This document shows positions 1 to 7,697 of a stretch of 64,000 nucleotides of DNA, piece by piece (positions within the stretch are counted from its first letter, which is position 1; each line of letters opens with the position of its first letter). Source of the stretch: Deltaproteobacteria bacterium (GTDB taxonomy: Bacteria; Desulfobacterota; Binatia; UTPRO1). The notes below the pieces were generated by a model. The model did not search any database. It saw nothing but the letters and a program-made list of their open reading frames with translations, and was not told the origin of the DNA. The position numbers and the translations under genes were made by a program. The stretch spans positions 52,304 to 116,303 of the forward strand of contig JADLHM010000057.1 in the NCBI GenBank assembly GCA_020848745.1, in the 5' to 3' direction.

Positions 1-1428
1 ACCGGGCTCGCGGCCGCCGTCATCCGGGGCATCGCGCGCGACCTCGCGGGGGCGCGCCGCGCCGCCGTCTACGGCCGCATCGGCACCTGCACGCAGGAGT
101 TCGGCACGCTGGCGAGCTGGCTCGTCGACGTCCTGAACGTCCTCACCGGCAACCTCGACCGCGATGGCGGCGCCATGTTCCCGAAGGCGGCCGCCGGGGC
201 CAAGAACGCGACCGGCACCCCGGGCGTCGGACGCGGCGTTCGTTTCGGACGCTTCGCGAGCCGCGTGCGCGGGCTGCCGGAGGTGTACGGCGAGCTCCCG
301 GCGGCGACGCTCGCCGAGGAGATCGACACGCCCGGCGACGGACGGATTCGCGCCCTCGTCACGGTCGCCGGCAATCCCGTCCTCAGCACGCCGAACGCGG
401 GCCGCCTGCGCGCCGCGCTCGCCACGCTCGACTTCCTGGTGAGCGTCGACATCTACCTGAACGAGACCACGCGGCACGCCCACGTCGTCCTGCCGGCTCC
501 GTCCGCGCTCGAGCGCTCGCACTACGACGTCGCGCTCTACCAGCTCGCGGTGCGCAACGTCGCGAACTACTCGGCGCCCGTCTTCCCGGTCCCCGACGGC
601 ATGCTCGAGGAGTGGGAGATCCTGCTCAAGCTCGGCGCCATCGCGACCGGCATGGGCCACGGCGCCGACGTCGCCGCGCTCGACGACTTCCTGATCGGGC
701 AGGTCGCGGCGCGCGAGGTCGCGACGCCGGGCTCCCCCGTCGAAGGACGCGATCCCGCCGAACTCATCACCGCGCTCGGTGCGCGCCGCGGGCCGGACCG
801 CCTCCTCGACTTCCTCCTCCGGAGCGGCGCGTACGGCGACGCGTTCGGGCGTCGCGAGGGTGGCCTCGGCCTCGACGTGCTCGCGCGCCACCCGCACGGC
901 ATCGATCTCGGCCCCCTCCGACCGCGCGTCCCGGAAATCCTCCGCACCCCGAGCGGCAAGATCGAGCTGGCGCCACCCCCGCTCGTCGCCGACGTCGCGC
1001 GCCTCGCAGCCACCCTCGCGCGCGCGACCGCGCCGCTCGTGCTCGTCGGGCGGCGCACGCTCCGGTCCAACAACTCGTGGATGCACAACCTCGACGTGCT
1101 CGTGAAGGGCCGCCCGACCTGCACCCTGCACGTGCACCCCGACGACGCCCGCCGCTTCGGCCTCGTCGACGGCGGCGCGGCCCGCGTCCGCTCGCGCGTC
1201 GGCGCGCTCGAGATCCCGGTCGAGGTGACCGACGGCATCATGCCGGGCGTCGTCAGCATCCCGCACGGCTGGGGTCACGACGATCCGGCGAGCAGCCTTC
1301 GCGTCGCGGCGGCGCACGCCGGCGCCAACTCGAACCTGCTGGCGGACGACGCCGCCATCGACCCACTCTCGGGCAACGCCGTACTGAACGGCATCCCCGT
1401 CGAGGTGGAGCCGGCGCCGGCCGCCTAG
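1..1428 (+). CDS. Molybdopterin-dependent oxidoreductase (formate dehydrogenase/BisC family), C-terminal part
   Basis: The reading frame is open from the first base, so the gene begins outside the window; 475 residues are visible. The family carries out two-electron redox reactions on a bis-MGD molybdenum or tungsten cofactor. The visible part has family signatures: a YGRIGTCTQEFG segment in the cofactor-binding core, a NETTRHAHVVLP motif near visible residue 155, and the NNSWMHN motif (about residue 357) that precedes the C-terminal cofactor-capping domain (about 350-465, including HPDDARRFGLVDGG). The N-terminal Fe-S cluster region and the Cys/Sec metal ligand lie outside the window, so formate dehydrogenase cannot be told from other members. 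It converges with the next gene across 32 bases. Confidence 0.85.
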   Translation, partial: TGLAAAVIRGIARDLAGARRAAVYGRIGTCTQEFGTLASWLVDVLNVLTGNLDRDGGAMFPKAAAGAKNATGTPGVGRGVRFGRFASRVRGLPEVYGELPAATLAEEIDTPGDGRIRALVTVAGNPVLSTPNAGRLRAALATLDFLVSVDIYLNETTRHAHVVLPAPSALERSHYDVALYQLAVRNVANYSAPVFPVPDGMLEEWEILLKLGAIATGMGHGADVAALDDFLIGQVAAREVATPGSPVEGRDPAELITALGARRGPDRLLDFLLRSGAYGDAFGRREGGLGLDVLARHPHGIDLGPLRPRVPEILRTPSGKIELAPPPLVADVARLAATLARATAPLVLVGRRTLRSNNSWMHNLDVLVKGRPTCTLHVHPDDARRFGLVDGGAARVRSRVGALEIPVEVTDGIMPGVVSIPHGWGHDDPASSLRVAAAHAGANSNLLADDAAIDPLSGNAVLNGIPVEVEPAPAA

Positions 1429-1460
1429 ACCGCCGCGTCGCGCGCCGCGCCCCCGCCGAT

Positions 1461-4400
1461 CTACTTGCAGGTCAGCTTCGACGCCCCCGCCGCGCACGAC
1501 GGCGCCGACGGCGGGACGAGGAAGCGCGCCTCGCCGCACTGGTCGGTCCCCGGCATGGCGCCCGGCGGGTTGCCCGTGTCGTTGAGCTCGATCGCCACCG
1601 TGATCGGCGACTGACCGGGCGCGAGCGGATAGCTGCCGCGGTCGCCGGAGATCGAGAACGTGACGAGGCCCGGAACCTTGGCCGTCTTGTCCGTCACCAC
1701 CACCTTCTTGATGCCGTTCTGCGACGGCGGCGCGGAGACCTTGTCCTGGTAGGTGAACTTGTTCGGCGGCGACCCGGACACCTTCCAGCCGACGGGATTC
1801 GCGGCGGTGTAGATCCCTGCGGGCACGTGCTGGTCGACGACGAGCGCGCCGGTCGGCCCGAGCACGCGGACGTGGAGGCCGCGCGCCTGGGGCGCGATCG
1901 GCGAGCCGCCGGTCGGGATGGTGACGGCGCCCGAGATCTTCACCTTCTGGAGCCCCGGAGCCTGGTCGAGCTTGGTGAACACGACCTTCGGCTTGATCCA
2001 GTCGCCGGCCGTACCGAGGCGCGAGCACGGATCGCCGCCGCCGATCGCGGGCGGGCGCGCGAGCGCGCCGATGCAGTAGCCGTCGTCGTCGCTGTCGTTG
2101 TCGGCGTCCGCAGGACAGCGGTCCTGCGCCGTGCAGAGCCCGTCGCCGTCCGGATCGACGAGTCGGCAGAGCGTCGTGCAGCACTCGTCGGTGCCGTTCG
2201 CGGCGCCGGCGTCGCACTCCTCGCCGCTGTTCTGGATGCCGTTGCCACAGGCTTCGAGCCGGCACAGCTGATCGCAGCCGTCGCCCGGAACGACGCCGCC
2301 GTCGTCACACTGCTCGCCCGGGTCGCGGAAGCCGTCGCCGCAGGTCGGCGGGGCGTCGCGCGTCGAGGGCACGCAGAGGAGCGTCGCCTTCTGCGCCTGC
2401 AGCGTTTCGTCCGCGAACTCGTTCGCCGCCTGGAGCGTGCGCTTCTCGAAGGCCGTCTGCCCGGACGCCTGCCGGATCTTGTAGCAATGGATCTGCGCCG
2501 CCGGACTGATCGCCGGAACGCCGTCGACGTCGGTCGTGTTGCAGACGCTCTCGGGCTGCAGCACCGTGGAGAGCTTCTCCTCGAAGACATCCTGCAGGTG
2601 CATGTCCGCCGCGACGAGCTTCGGCGCGCCCGACGGCGTCTTCGCCGTGTAGCACTTGAAGCGATCGAGCCCCGGCGCGGCGGGGATGCCGCCGCTCCCG
2701 GCCGGCACGCAGAGGCGCTTCGCCTTCTTCAACGTGAGTTGCTGACCGTTGCCGAGCTCGTTGTCGACCGTCTCCGTGCTCGAGGCGAAGCGCGCTTGGC
2801 CGGGCGCGTCCTTGATCTGGTAGCACTGGAGGTGGGCGTCGGGATTCTGGATGCCCTGCCCGTCCTTGTCGACCGCGTTGCAGAACTCGGTCGTCTTGAT
2901 GACGCGGGTGACCTTGGTCTCGACGCCGTCGACGAGCGTGACGCTGCGCTCGACGAATGCGGTCGCGCCGGAGGCTTTGCCGGCCTTGTAGCACTTGTAG
3001 TGATCCACGACGGCCGAGGCCGGCGTCGGCGTCGCGGTCGGCGTGACGGATGGCGTCGGGGTGACCGTCGCCGTGCGGGTCGGTGTGGGCGTACGGGTCG
3101 CGGTCGCGGTGGCGAGCGGGGTCGGCGTCGCGGTGGCGAACGGGGTCGGGGTCTCCGCCGTACTCGTCGGCAGGACGGGCGTCGCCGTCCGCGTGCCGAG
3201 CGGGGTCGCCGTGCGGCTCGGGGTCGGCGTCCGGGTCGGGCTCAGCGTCGGCGTCGCGGTCACCGTCGGGCAGAGGAACTGCGAGCAGGTCGCGTTGCAG
3301 CACGCGCCGTCGGCGGCCGCGCCCATGTCGCACGTCTCCCCGAACTGGCGGACGCCGTCGCCGCACACGGGGCAGTTCGGGAACGGCCCGTTCGCGAGGG
3401 GATTGTCGATGCGCGCCGGATTGAAGACGACGCCGGCGCCGATCACCGGGTTCACGCCGGGGAGATGCGTGGTCGTGACCGTGCCTCCCGGCGGCGCGAC
3501 GTACTGCGAGCCGCCGCCGAGCTGCATCGCCCGCCGCGAGACGAGCTCGATGTCGGACCCGCCCGGCAGGCTCGTGACCGGGTTCACGCCGCCAGTGCCG
3601 TCGATCTTGACACTCGCCGCGACGCTCACGCCGCACCCCACGAGCGAGATGCTCTGTCCGCTGGCGTGCCCGGTTCCGCTCGTGGCGACGATGTTCTTCT
3701 GCACGGACAGGTTTCCGCTCCCGCCCTCGTCGCTCGCGAGCCCGGCCGCGACCTCGACGAAGCCGCCTTCGCCGTCGGCGCTCGTGCCGCGCGTCGTGAC
3801 CACGCCGTTCACCGTCGCCGCGCGCCCCGCCGCCATGAGGACGTCGCCGCCGGCGTCGGTGCCGCTGTTGTCGAGCGCCGCGGTGAAGAACAGGTCCCGG
3901 CCGGCGCTGATGTCGAAGCTGCCGCCGTCGCCGCCGATGCCGCCGCTGTTCATCGAGATGGTGCCGCCGATCTCGAGGTCGCCGTCGAGCGGTCCGAGGA
4001 CGTTCGGGTTGATGTCGCCGCTGTCGATCGTGATCGCGCCGCCGGAGCCGTCGAAGTTGGTCGCGGCGTCGACCCGCACGACCATGCCGGCGCCGAAGAA
4101 CCGGATGCGGCCGGCGGCGAGGACGTCGAGCTCGCCGCCGTCGCCGCCGAACGTGTCGGTCGCGCTGCCGCGCATCAGCAGCGACGCGCCGTTCACGTCG
4201 ATGCCGCCGCCGAGCACGCTGCCGCCGAGGAAGTCCTCGCCGGCATCGAGGGCGATGTAGCCGCCGAAGCCGCCGCCGACCGTGCTGTCGGCGTAGACGC
4301 CGCCGTTCACGATCGAGATGTCGTCGCCAACGGTGGCGCTGAACTCGCCGCCGTCGCCGCCGCCGCCGTTCACGTTGATCGGCCGGGTGACGATCAGGCT

Positions 4401-5081
4401 GCCGCCCGCCGTGAAATCGCAGACGCCGCCGGTCCCGGCGTTCTGGGCGGAAAGGTTGATGTCGCCGCCGATGGTGATGCTGCCGGCCTGGGCGGCGACG
4501 TCGAGCTCGCCGCCGTCGGTGAAGCGATCCCCGAGGTCCGCGAAACTGCTCATGCCGGGCCCGTCGAGCACCGCCCCGGGCTGCAGGACGACGTTCTGCG
4601 CCGCCACCAGGCGGATCGTGCCGGCCGAGTCGCCGGCCACGTCGATGTTGCCGTCGATGTCGATCGAGCCCGAGCTCGTGAGCGACACGACGCCGCCGGC
4701 GATGATGTAGCCGTTCGGCTTCACGAAGTCGCCGCGCGCCTTCAGCTTGCCGGTCGACGTGAGCGTGATGTGGCCCGCGTTGATCACCCGGATGAAGCCG
4801 AGCCCCGTCATCTGGAAGGTCTTCTCGATGCTGAGGGCGCGGCCGCCGAGGTCGAACTCGCACCCGCCGGCCGTGACGTCGATCGCCGTGGTCATCCGCA
4901 CCAGCGTGGCGGAGCAGACGCCGGTCCCGCAGAACACGTCGGCGGTGTTGGCGAGCGCGTCGGGACCGCACGTCTTCACGACGGCGAACGCGCGGGTCGG
5001 CGCGGCGAAGACCGCGGCCGCGACGGCGGCGAGCAGCAACAGCGCGGGGCTCCCGAACGATCGGGGCTCGTGGGGATTCAC
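1461..5081 (-). CDS. Large secreted repeat protein with Thr/Pro linker and Myxococcus-type Cys-rich repeats
   Basis: A 1206-residue exported protein of unknown function. The start is the GTG at 5079-5081, preceded by GGAAGGAG at the right spacing and followed by a clear signal peptide (about residues 1-33, hydrophobic core LLLLAAVAAAVFAA). Residues about 35-590 are Gly/Asp-rich short repeats resembling parallel beta-helix or haemagglutinin-type exoproteins. A Cys-rich motif (CGDGVRQFGETCDMG) leads into a Thr/Pro linker of about 80 residues. Then come two copies of a roughly 100-residue domain (YKCYKAGKASG... and FKCYTAKTPSG...), two more Cys-rich repeats (CGDGFRDPGEQCDDG, CGNGIQNSGEECDAG), a DPDGDG calcium-binding-like stretch, and a C-terminal beta domain. 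The architecture suggests a surface or matrix protein; the ligand is unknown. Confidence 0.8.
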   Translation of the reverse strand: MNPHEPRSFGSPALLLLAAVAAAVFAAPTRAFAVVKTCGPDALANTADVFCGTGVCSATLVRMTTAIDVTAGGCEFDLGGRALSIEKTFQMTGLGFIRVINAGHITLTSTGKLKARGDFVKPNGYIIAGGVVSLTSSGSIDIDGNIDVAGDSAGTIRLVAAQNVVLQPGAVLDGPGMSSFADLGDRFTDGGELDVAAQAGSITIGGDINLSAQNAGTGGVCDFTAGGSLIVTRPINVNGGGGDGGEFSATVGDDISIVNGGVYADSTVGGGFGGYIALDAGEDFLGGSVLGGGIDVNGASLLMRGSATDTFGGDGGELDVLAAGRIRFFGAGMVVRVDAATNFDGSGGAITIDSGDINPNVLGPLDGDLEIGGTISMNSGGIGGDGGSFDISAGRDLFFTAALDNSGTDAGGDVLMAAGRAATVNGVVTTRGTSADGEGGFVEVAAGLASDEGGSGNLSVQKNIVATSGTGHASGQSISLVGCGVSVAASVKIDGTGGVNPVTSLPGGSDIELVSRRAMQLGGGSQYVAPPGGTVTTTHLPGVNPVIGAGVVFNPARIDNPLANGPFPNCPVCGDGVRQFGETCDMGAAADGACCNATCSQFLCPTVTATPTLSPTRTPTPSRTATPLGTRTATPVLPTSTAETPTPFATATPTPLATATATRTPTPTRTATVTPTPSVTPTATPTPASAVVDHYKCYKAGKASGATAFVERSVTLVDGVETKVTRVIKTTEFCNAVDKDGQGIQNPDAHLQCYQIKDAPGQARFASSTETVDNELGNGQQLTLKKAKRLCVPAGSGGIPAAPGLDRFKCYTAKTPSGAPKLVAADMHLQDVFEEKLSTVLQPESVCNTTDVDGVPAISPAAQIHCYKIRQASGQTAFEKRTLQAANEFADETLQAQKATLLCVPSTRDAPPTCGDGFRDPGEQCDDGGVVPGDGCDQLCRLEACGNGIQNSGEECDAGAANGTDECCTTLCRLVDPDGDGLCTAQDRCPADADNDSDDDGYCIGALARPPAIGGGDPCSRLGTAGDWIKPKVVFTKLDQAPGLQKVKISGAVTIPTGGSPIAPQARGLHVRVLGPTGALVVDQHVPAGIYTAANPVGWKVSGSPPNKFTYQDKVSAPPSQNGIKKVVVTDKTAKVPGLVTFSISGDRGSYPLAPGQSPITVAIELNDTGNPPGAMPGTDQCGEARFLVPPSAPSCAAGASKLTCK
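3021..3269 (-). repeat. Low-complexity Thr/Pro linker coding repeat
   Basis: On the plus strand this stretch is a run of GTCGG/GCGTCGC-like units. In frame it codes the Thr/Pro/Ala linker (TPTPTRTAT-type) inside the 1206-residue secreted protein. It is a degenerate coding repeat, not a spacer array. A similar linker occurs in the dehydrogenase gene at 33191-33420. Confidence 0.85.
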
Positions 5082-5138
5082 GACATACACTCCTTCCCGA
5101 AAACGCGAAGACTGCGATGCAGGGCGGCCAGAGCGCGG

Positions 5139-5168
5139 ATTATGCGGGCATGGCGAATGCCGGGTCAA
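5139..5168 (-). promoter_or_regulatory. Sigma-70-type promoter of the large secreted protein
   Basis: Read on the minus strand: a -35 box TTGACC (5163-5168), an 18-base spacer, and a -10 box CATAAT (5139-5144), about 58 bases before the GTG start. The AT-rich block just upstream, CGCAGATTTCTA, is nearly the same as the one upstream of the S45 hydrolase promoter at 38518-38547. Confidence 0.6.
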
Positions 5169-5244
5169 ATAGAAATCTGCGGCGGCCTCGGCGGCTTGAG
5201 CGGTCGGAGCGGCGCGCGTATGAGCGGTAGCGCGAGCCGGGACC

Positions 5245-6249
5245 GTGGGAAGCGCACCGAAGCCAGATTTTCGCATCGTTCTCCGGGCCGCCAGCCTCCT
5301 GAACTCGTCGCTCGACGTCGGCGTCGTCCTGCGCGAGCTCCTCGACGGCCTCGACCGCCTCCTCTGCCCGACCCATTGGTCGCTCCTCCTCCGCGACGAG
5401 GCGACGGGCGAGCTCGTATTCACGCTCGTCCGCGGCGAGGCTCAACCCCAGCTCCTCACGCGCCGCCTCGCGCCGGACGAAGGCATCGCGGGCTGGGTCG
5501 CCACCCAGGACGAGGCGCTCCTGATCCCCGACGTCGCCCACGACCCGCGCTTCTCCGCCCGCATGGACACGCTCTCGGGCTTCCGCACCCGCTCCGTCGT
5601 GGCGGTGCCGCTCAGGGCGCGGGCCCGCTGCATCGGCGTCCTCGAGATCGTGAATGCGCTGCACGAGCGGGTCTTCGACGCCACCGATCTCGAGATCCTG
5701 CAGAGCTACGCCGACTTCGCGGCGATCGCCATCCACAACGCCCGCACCCACGAGGCGATCGTGGAGTTCGCCAAGAACGACCCCCTGACGGGCCTGCGGA
5801 ACTCCCAGTACTTCATTCGCGCCATCGAGGAGGCCATCGCGCGCGGCGAGCGCTTCGCGATCGTGTTCTTCGACATGGATCGCTTCAAGCGGCTGGTCGA
5901 CACGCACGGCCACGTGCGGGGCAGCGCCGCCCTCGCGGAGGTGGGCCGGTGGCTCGGCGGCGAGCTCGCGCCCGGCGAGGTCGGCTGCCGCTTCGGCGGC
6001 GACGAGTTCGCCCTCCTCTTCGCCGGCGCCGACCGCGCCGCGGCCGACGCCCGCTGCCGCGATCTCGCGGCTCGGCTCCAAGCCCGCACGTTCCTCGCCG
6101 ACGAGGGCATCCACGCGACGCTCGGCGCATCCTTCGGCGCGGCGGCGTTCCCGGTCGACGGCGACACGCCGGCCGCCCTCCTCCACCTGGCCGACGCGCG
6201 CATGTACGTCTCGAAGCGCGCCCGGCAGATGGCACGCGGCGCCGACTGA
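5245..6249 (+). CDS. GAF-GGDEF diguanylate cyclase
   Basis: A 334-residue soluble protein with a GAF sensor (about residues 10-165) and a GGDEF domain (about 170-330). GGDEF domains make cyclic di-GMP from two GTP. The active-site motif is intact (RFGGDEFA, GGDEF at 251-255), and the metal/GTP region FFDMDRFKRLVD is present. The usual GD in GHxxGD is replaced by GS (GHVRGS, about 222-227). I see no RxxD inhibitory site five residues before GGDEF, so product inhibition may be absent. The start is a GTG after GGGACC; no strong Shine-Dalgarno is visible. The gene stands alone between the secreted protein and the prenyltransferase. No transmembrane segment is seen, so it probably senses a cytoplasmic ligand. 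Confidence 0.9.
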   Translation: MGSAPKPDFRIVLRAASLLNSSLDVGVVLRELLDGLDRLLCPTHWSLLLRDEATGELVFTLVRGEAQPQLLTRRLAPDEGIAGWVATQDEALLIPDVAHDPRFSARMDTLSGFRTRSVVAVPLRARARCIGVLEIVNALHERVFDATDLEILQSYADFAAIAIHNARTHEAIVEFAKNDPLTGLRNSQYFIRAIEEAIARGERFAIVFFDMDRFKRLVDTHGHVRGSAALAEVGRWLGGELAPGEVGCRFGGDEFALLFAGADRAAADARCRDLAARLQARTFLADEGIHATLGASFGAAAFPVDGDTPAALLHLADARMYVSKRARQMARGAD

Positions 6250-6266
6250 CGCACGCGCCGCCGCGC

Positions 6267-6294
6267 TTGACCCATGACGGTGAGCCGCTAGAAC
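6267..6294 (+). promoter_or_regulatory. Possible promoter of the prenyltransferase gene
   Basis: TTGACC (6267-6272) is followed 16 bases later by TAGAAC (6289-6294), only 8 bases before the ATG at 6303. If real, the transcript would be leaderless or nearly so. The octamer GCTAGAAC is also found before the nitrile hydratase genes (38681-38688). Confidence 0.35.
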
Positions 6295-6302
6295 CGCCGC
6301 GC

Positions 6303-7355
6303 ATGGGCCCACCCATCGGCGTCGCCGGCCCGCGCTCGTCCGGGAACGTCCCCGCGTCCCCGAGCGTGCTCCTCGACACCTGGCGCCAGATCGTCCTCAG
6401 CGGCAACCTGCCGCGCGGGCGGCCCATGGACGCCGTCTCGCGCTGGCTCCTCATCACCCGCGCCTGCGTGTTCTCGATGACCATCACGTCGGCGCTGATC
6501 GGCGGCCTGCTCGCCGCCGCAAAAGCGCCCGCAACGCACTGGGGATGGTTCGCGCTCGCCGCCGTCGGGCTCGTGGTCGCGCACGCGACCAACAACATGA
6601 TCAACGACTACTTCGACACGATCGGCGGCGTCGACACGGAGAGCTACACCCGCACGCTCTACGCGCCCCACCCGCTCTTCTCGAACCTGATCTCGCGCGA
6701 GGGGCTGATCGCGGCGATCCTCGCCTGCAACCTGGTCGACCTCGCGATCGGCCTCTATTTGATGCGGGCGCTCGGATGGCCGGTGGCCGCGTTCGCGCTC
6801 GCGGGGCTGTTCGTCAGCGTCTTCTACGTCGCGCCGCCGCTCGCGCTGAAGCGCCACGGGCTCGGGGAGCCCGGCGTGTTCGTCGTCTGGGGGCCGCTCA
6901 TGATCGGCGGCTCCTACTACGTGACGTCCGGGACGCTGCCGGGATGGATCTGGCTCGCGTCGACGCCCTACGCGCTCGTGGTCACGACGGTCCTGATCGG
7001 CAAGCACATCGACAAGTACGAGCAGGACGGGAGGCGCGGCATCCGCACGCTGCCGGTGATCCTCGGCCGCGAGGCGTCGCTACGGCTGAACCAGATCCTG
7101 ATGATCGCGTTCTACGCGATCATCGCGCTGCTCGTGGTCCGCGGCACGCTCGGCGCCGGCGTGCTCCTCGTCGGGTTCGCGATCCCGCGCCTCCGCATGG
7201 TGCTGCGGGCGTACAGCGAGCCGCCGCCCCCGGGGCCGCCGCCGGGATACCGCCTCTGGCCGCTCTGGTACGTGTCGCTCGCCTTCTACCACAACCGCCT
7301 CGCGGGCGGCCTCTTCGTGCTCGGACTCGTGGCGAACCTGATCTTCGGGCTGTGA
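6303..7355 (+). CDS. UbiA/MenA-family prenyltransferase
   Basis: A 350-residue integral membrane protein of the UbiA superfamily, which transfers a polyprenyl chain from its diphosphate to an aromatic or lipid acceptor. Both Asp-rich Mg-diphosphate motifs can be seen: NNMINDYFDTIGGVD (about residues 98-112) and the second DKYEQD (about 239-244). Around eight hydrophobic segments span residues 50-350. The ND(Y/F)xD form and the overall layout are closest to MenA-like enzymes of menaquinone synthesis, but the product cannot be fixed from sequence alone and no other men or ubi gene is nearby. The N-terminal 40 residues are non-hydrophobic. The ATG at 6303 was chosen because the frame upstream has no protein-like composition. 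Confidence 0.85.
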   Translation: MGPPIGVAGPRSSGNVPASPSVLLDTWRQIVLSGNLPRGRPMDAVSRWLLITRACVFSMTITSALIGGLLAAAKAPATHWGWFALAAVGLVVAHATNNMINDYFDTIGGVDTESYTRTLYAPHPLFSNLISREGLIAAILACNLVDLAIGLYLMRALGWPVAAFALAGLFVSVFYVAPPLALKRHGLGEPGVFVVWGPLMIGGSYYVTSGTLPGWIWLASTPYALVVTTVLIGKHIDKYEQDGRRGIRTLPVILGREASLRLNQILMIAFYAIIALLVVRGTLGAGVLLVGFAIPRLRMVLRAYSEPPPPGPPPGYRLWPLWYVSLAFYHNRLAGGLFVLGLVANLIFGL

Positions 7356-7697
7356 CCGCGTGTGCCGCGATGCGCCGGCTCGGCGGCCTGCCGCTCGGCG
7401 CGCCCGGCGCCGCCCCGGCGTGGCCGCCGCGAGCCGTCTTCGTTCGGTGTCGGCGGTGGGCAGGTCCGGGACGCCTCCTACGGTCGCCGGGGTCCAGCCA
7501 CCCAGCGCGTACGGCCCGCCGCAGCCTCCCCATCTTGCGCACGACGCGCGGCGCGGCTCCCCGGAGCCATCCCGGACCTGCCCACCGCCGAGTGCGTCGC
7601 AGCACGGAGCGGGTGACGGGCGTGGACTTGCCGCGCCCCATCTGCGATCGGCCTCCCATCGCTGGCCGACGCGCGAGCGGTCGCGTAGCTTCGCCCC
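7356..7697. other. Gene-free interval
   Basis: I see no convincing gene in these 342 bases. Short frames on both strands are Arg/Pro/Gly-rich and have no ribosome binding site. The interval contains the inverted-repeat element at 7450-7591 and, at its right end, the upstream region of the DUF445 gene. Confidence 0.7.
7450..7591. repeat. Element with perfect 22-bp terminal inverted repeats
   Basis: Positions 7450-7471 (TCGGCGGTGGGCAGGTCC...) are perfectly complementary to 7570-7591, and the arms are separated by 98 bases. Pairing stops on both sides. The trinucleotide GTG lies directly outside each arm (7447-7449 and 7592-7594), as a 3-bp target duplication would. No transposase is encoded. 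It could be a small non-autonomous element (MITE) or a long RNA hairpin. I noticed no second copy in this window. Confidence 0.6.

Noticed and set aside
2305..4971. Apparent 888-residue minus-strand open frame
   Set aside because: A shifted frame of the large secreted protein gene, dominated by Arg and His with no recognisable domain.
612..6302. Apparent 2247-residue open frame on the plus strand across 612-7355
   Set aside because: Only the last part (6303-7355) is protein-like. The rest is Arg/Pro/Ala-rich shadow reading of other genes in a very GC-rich sequence with few stop codons.
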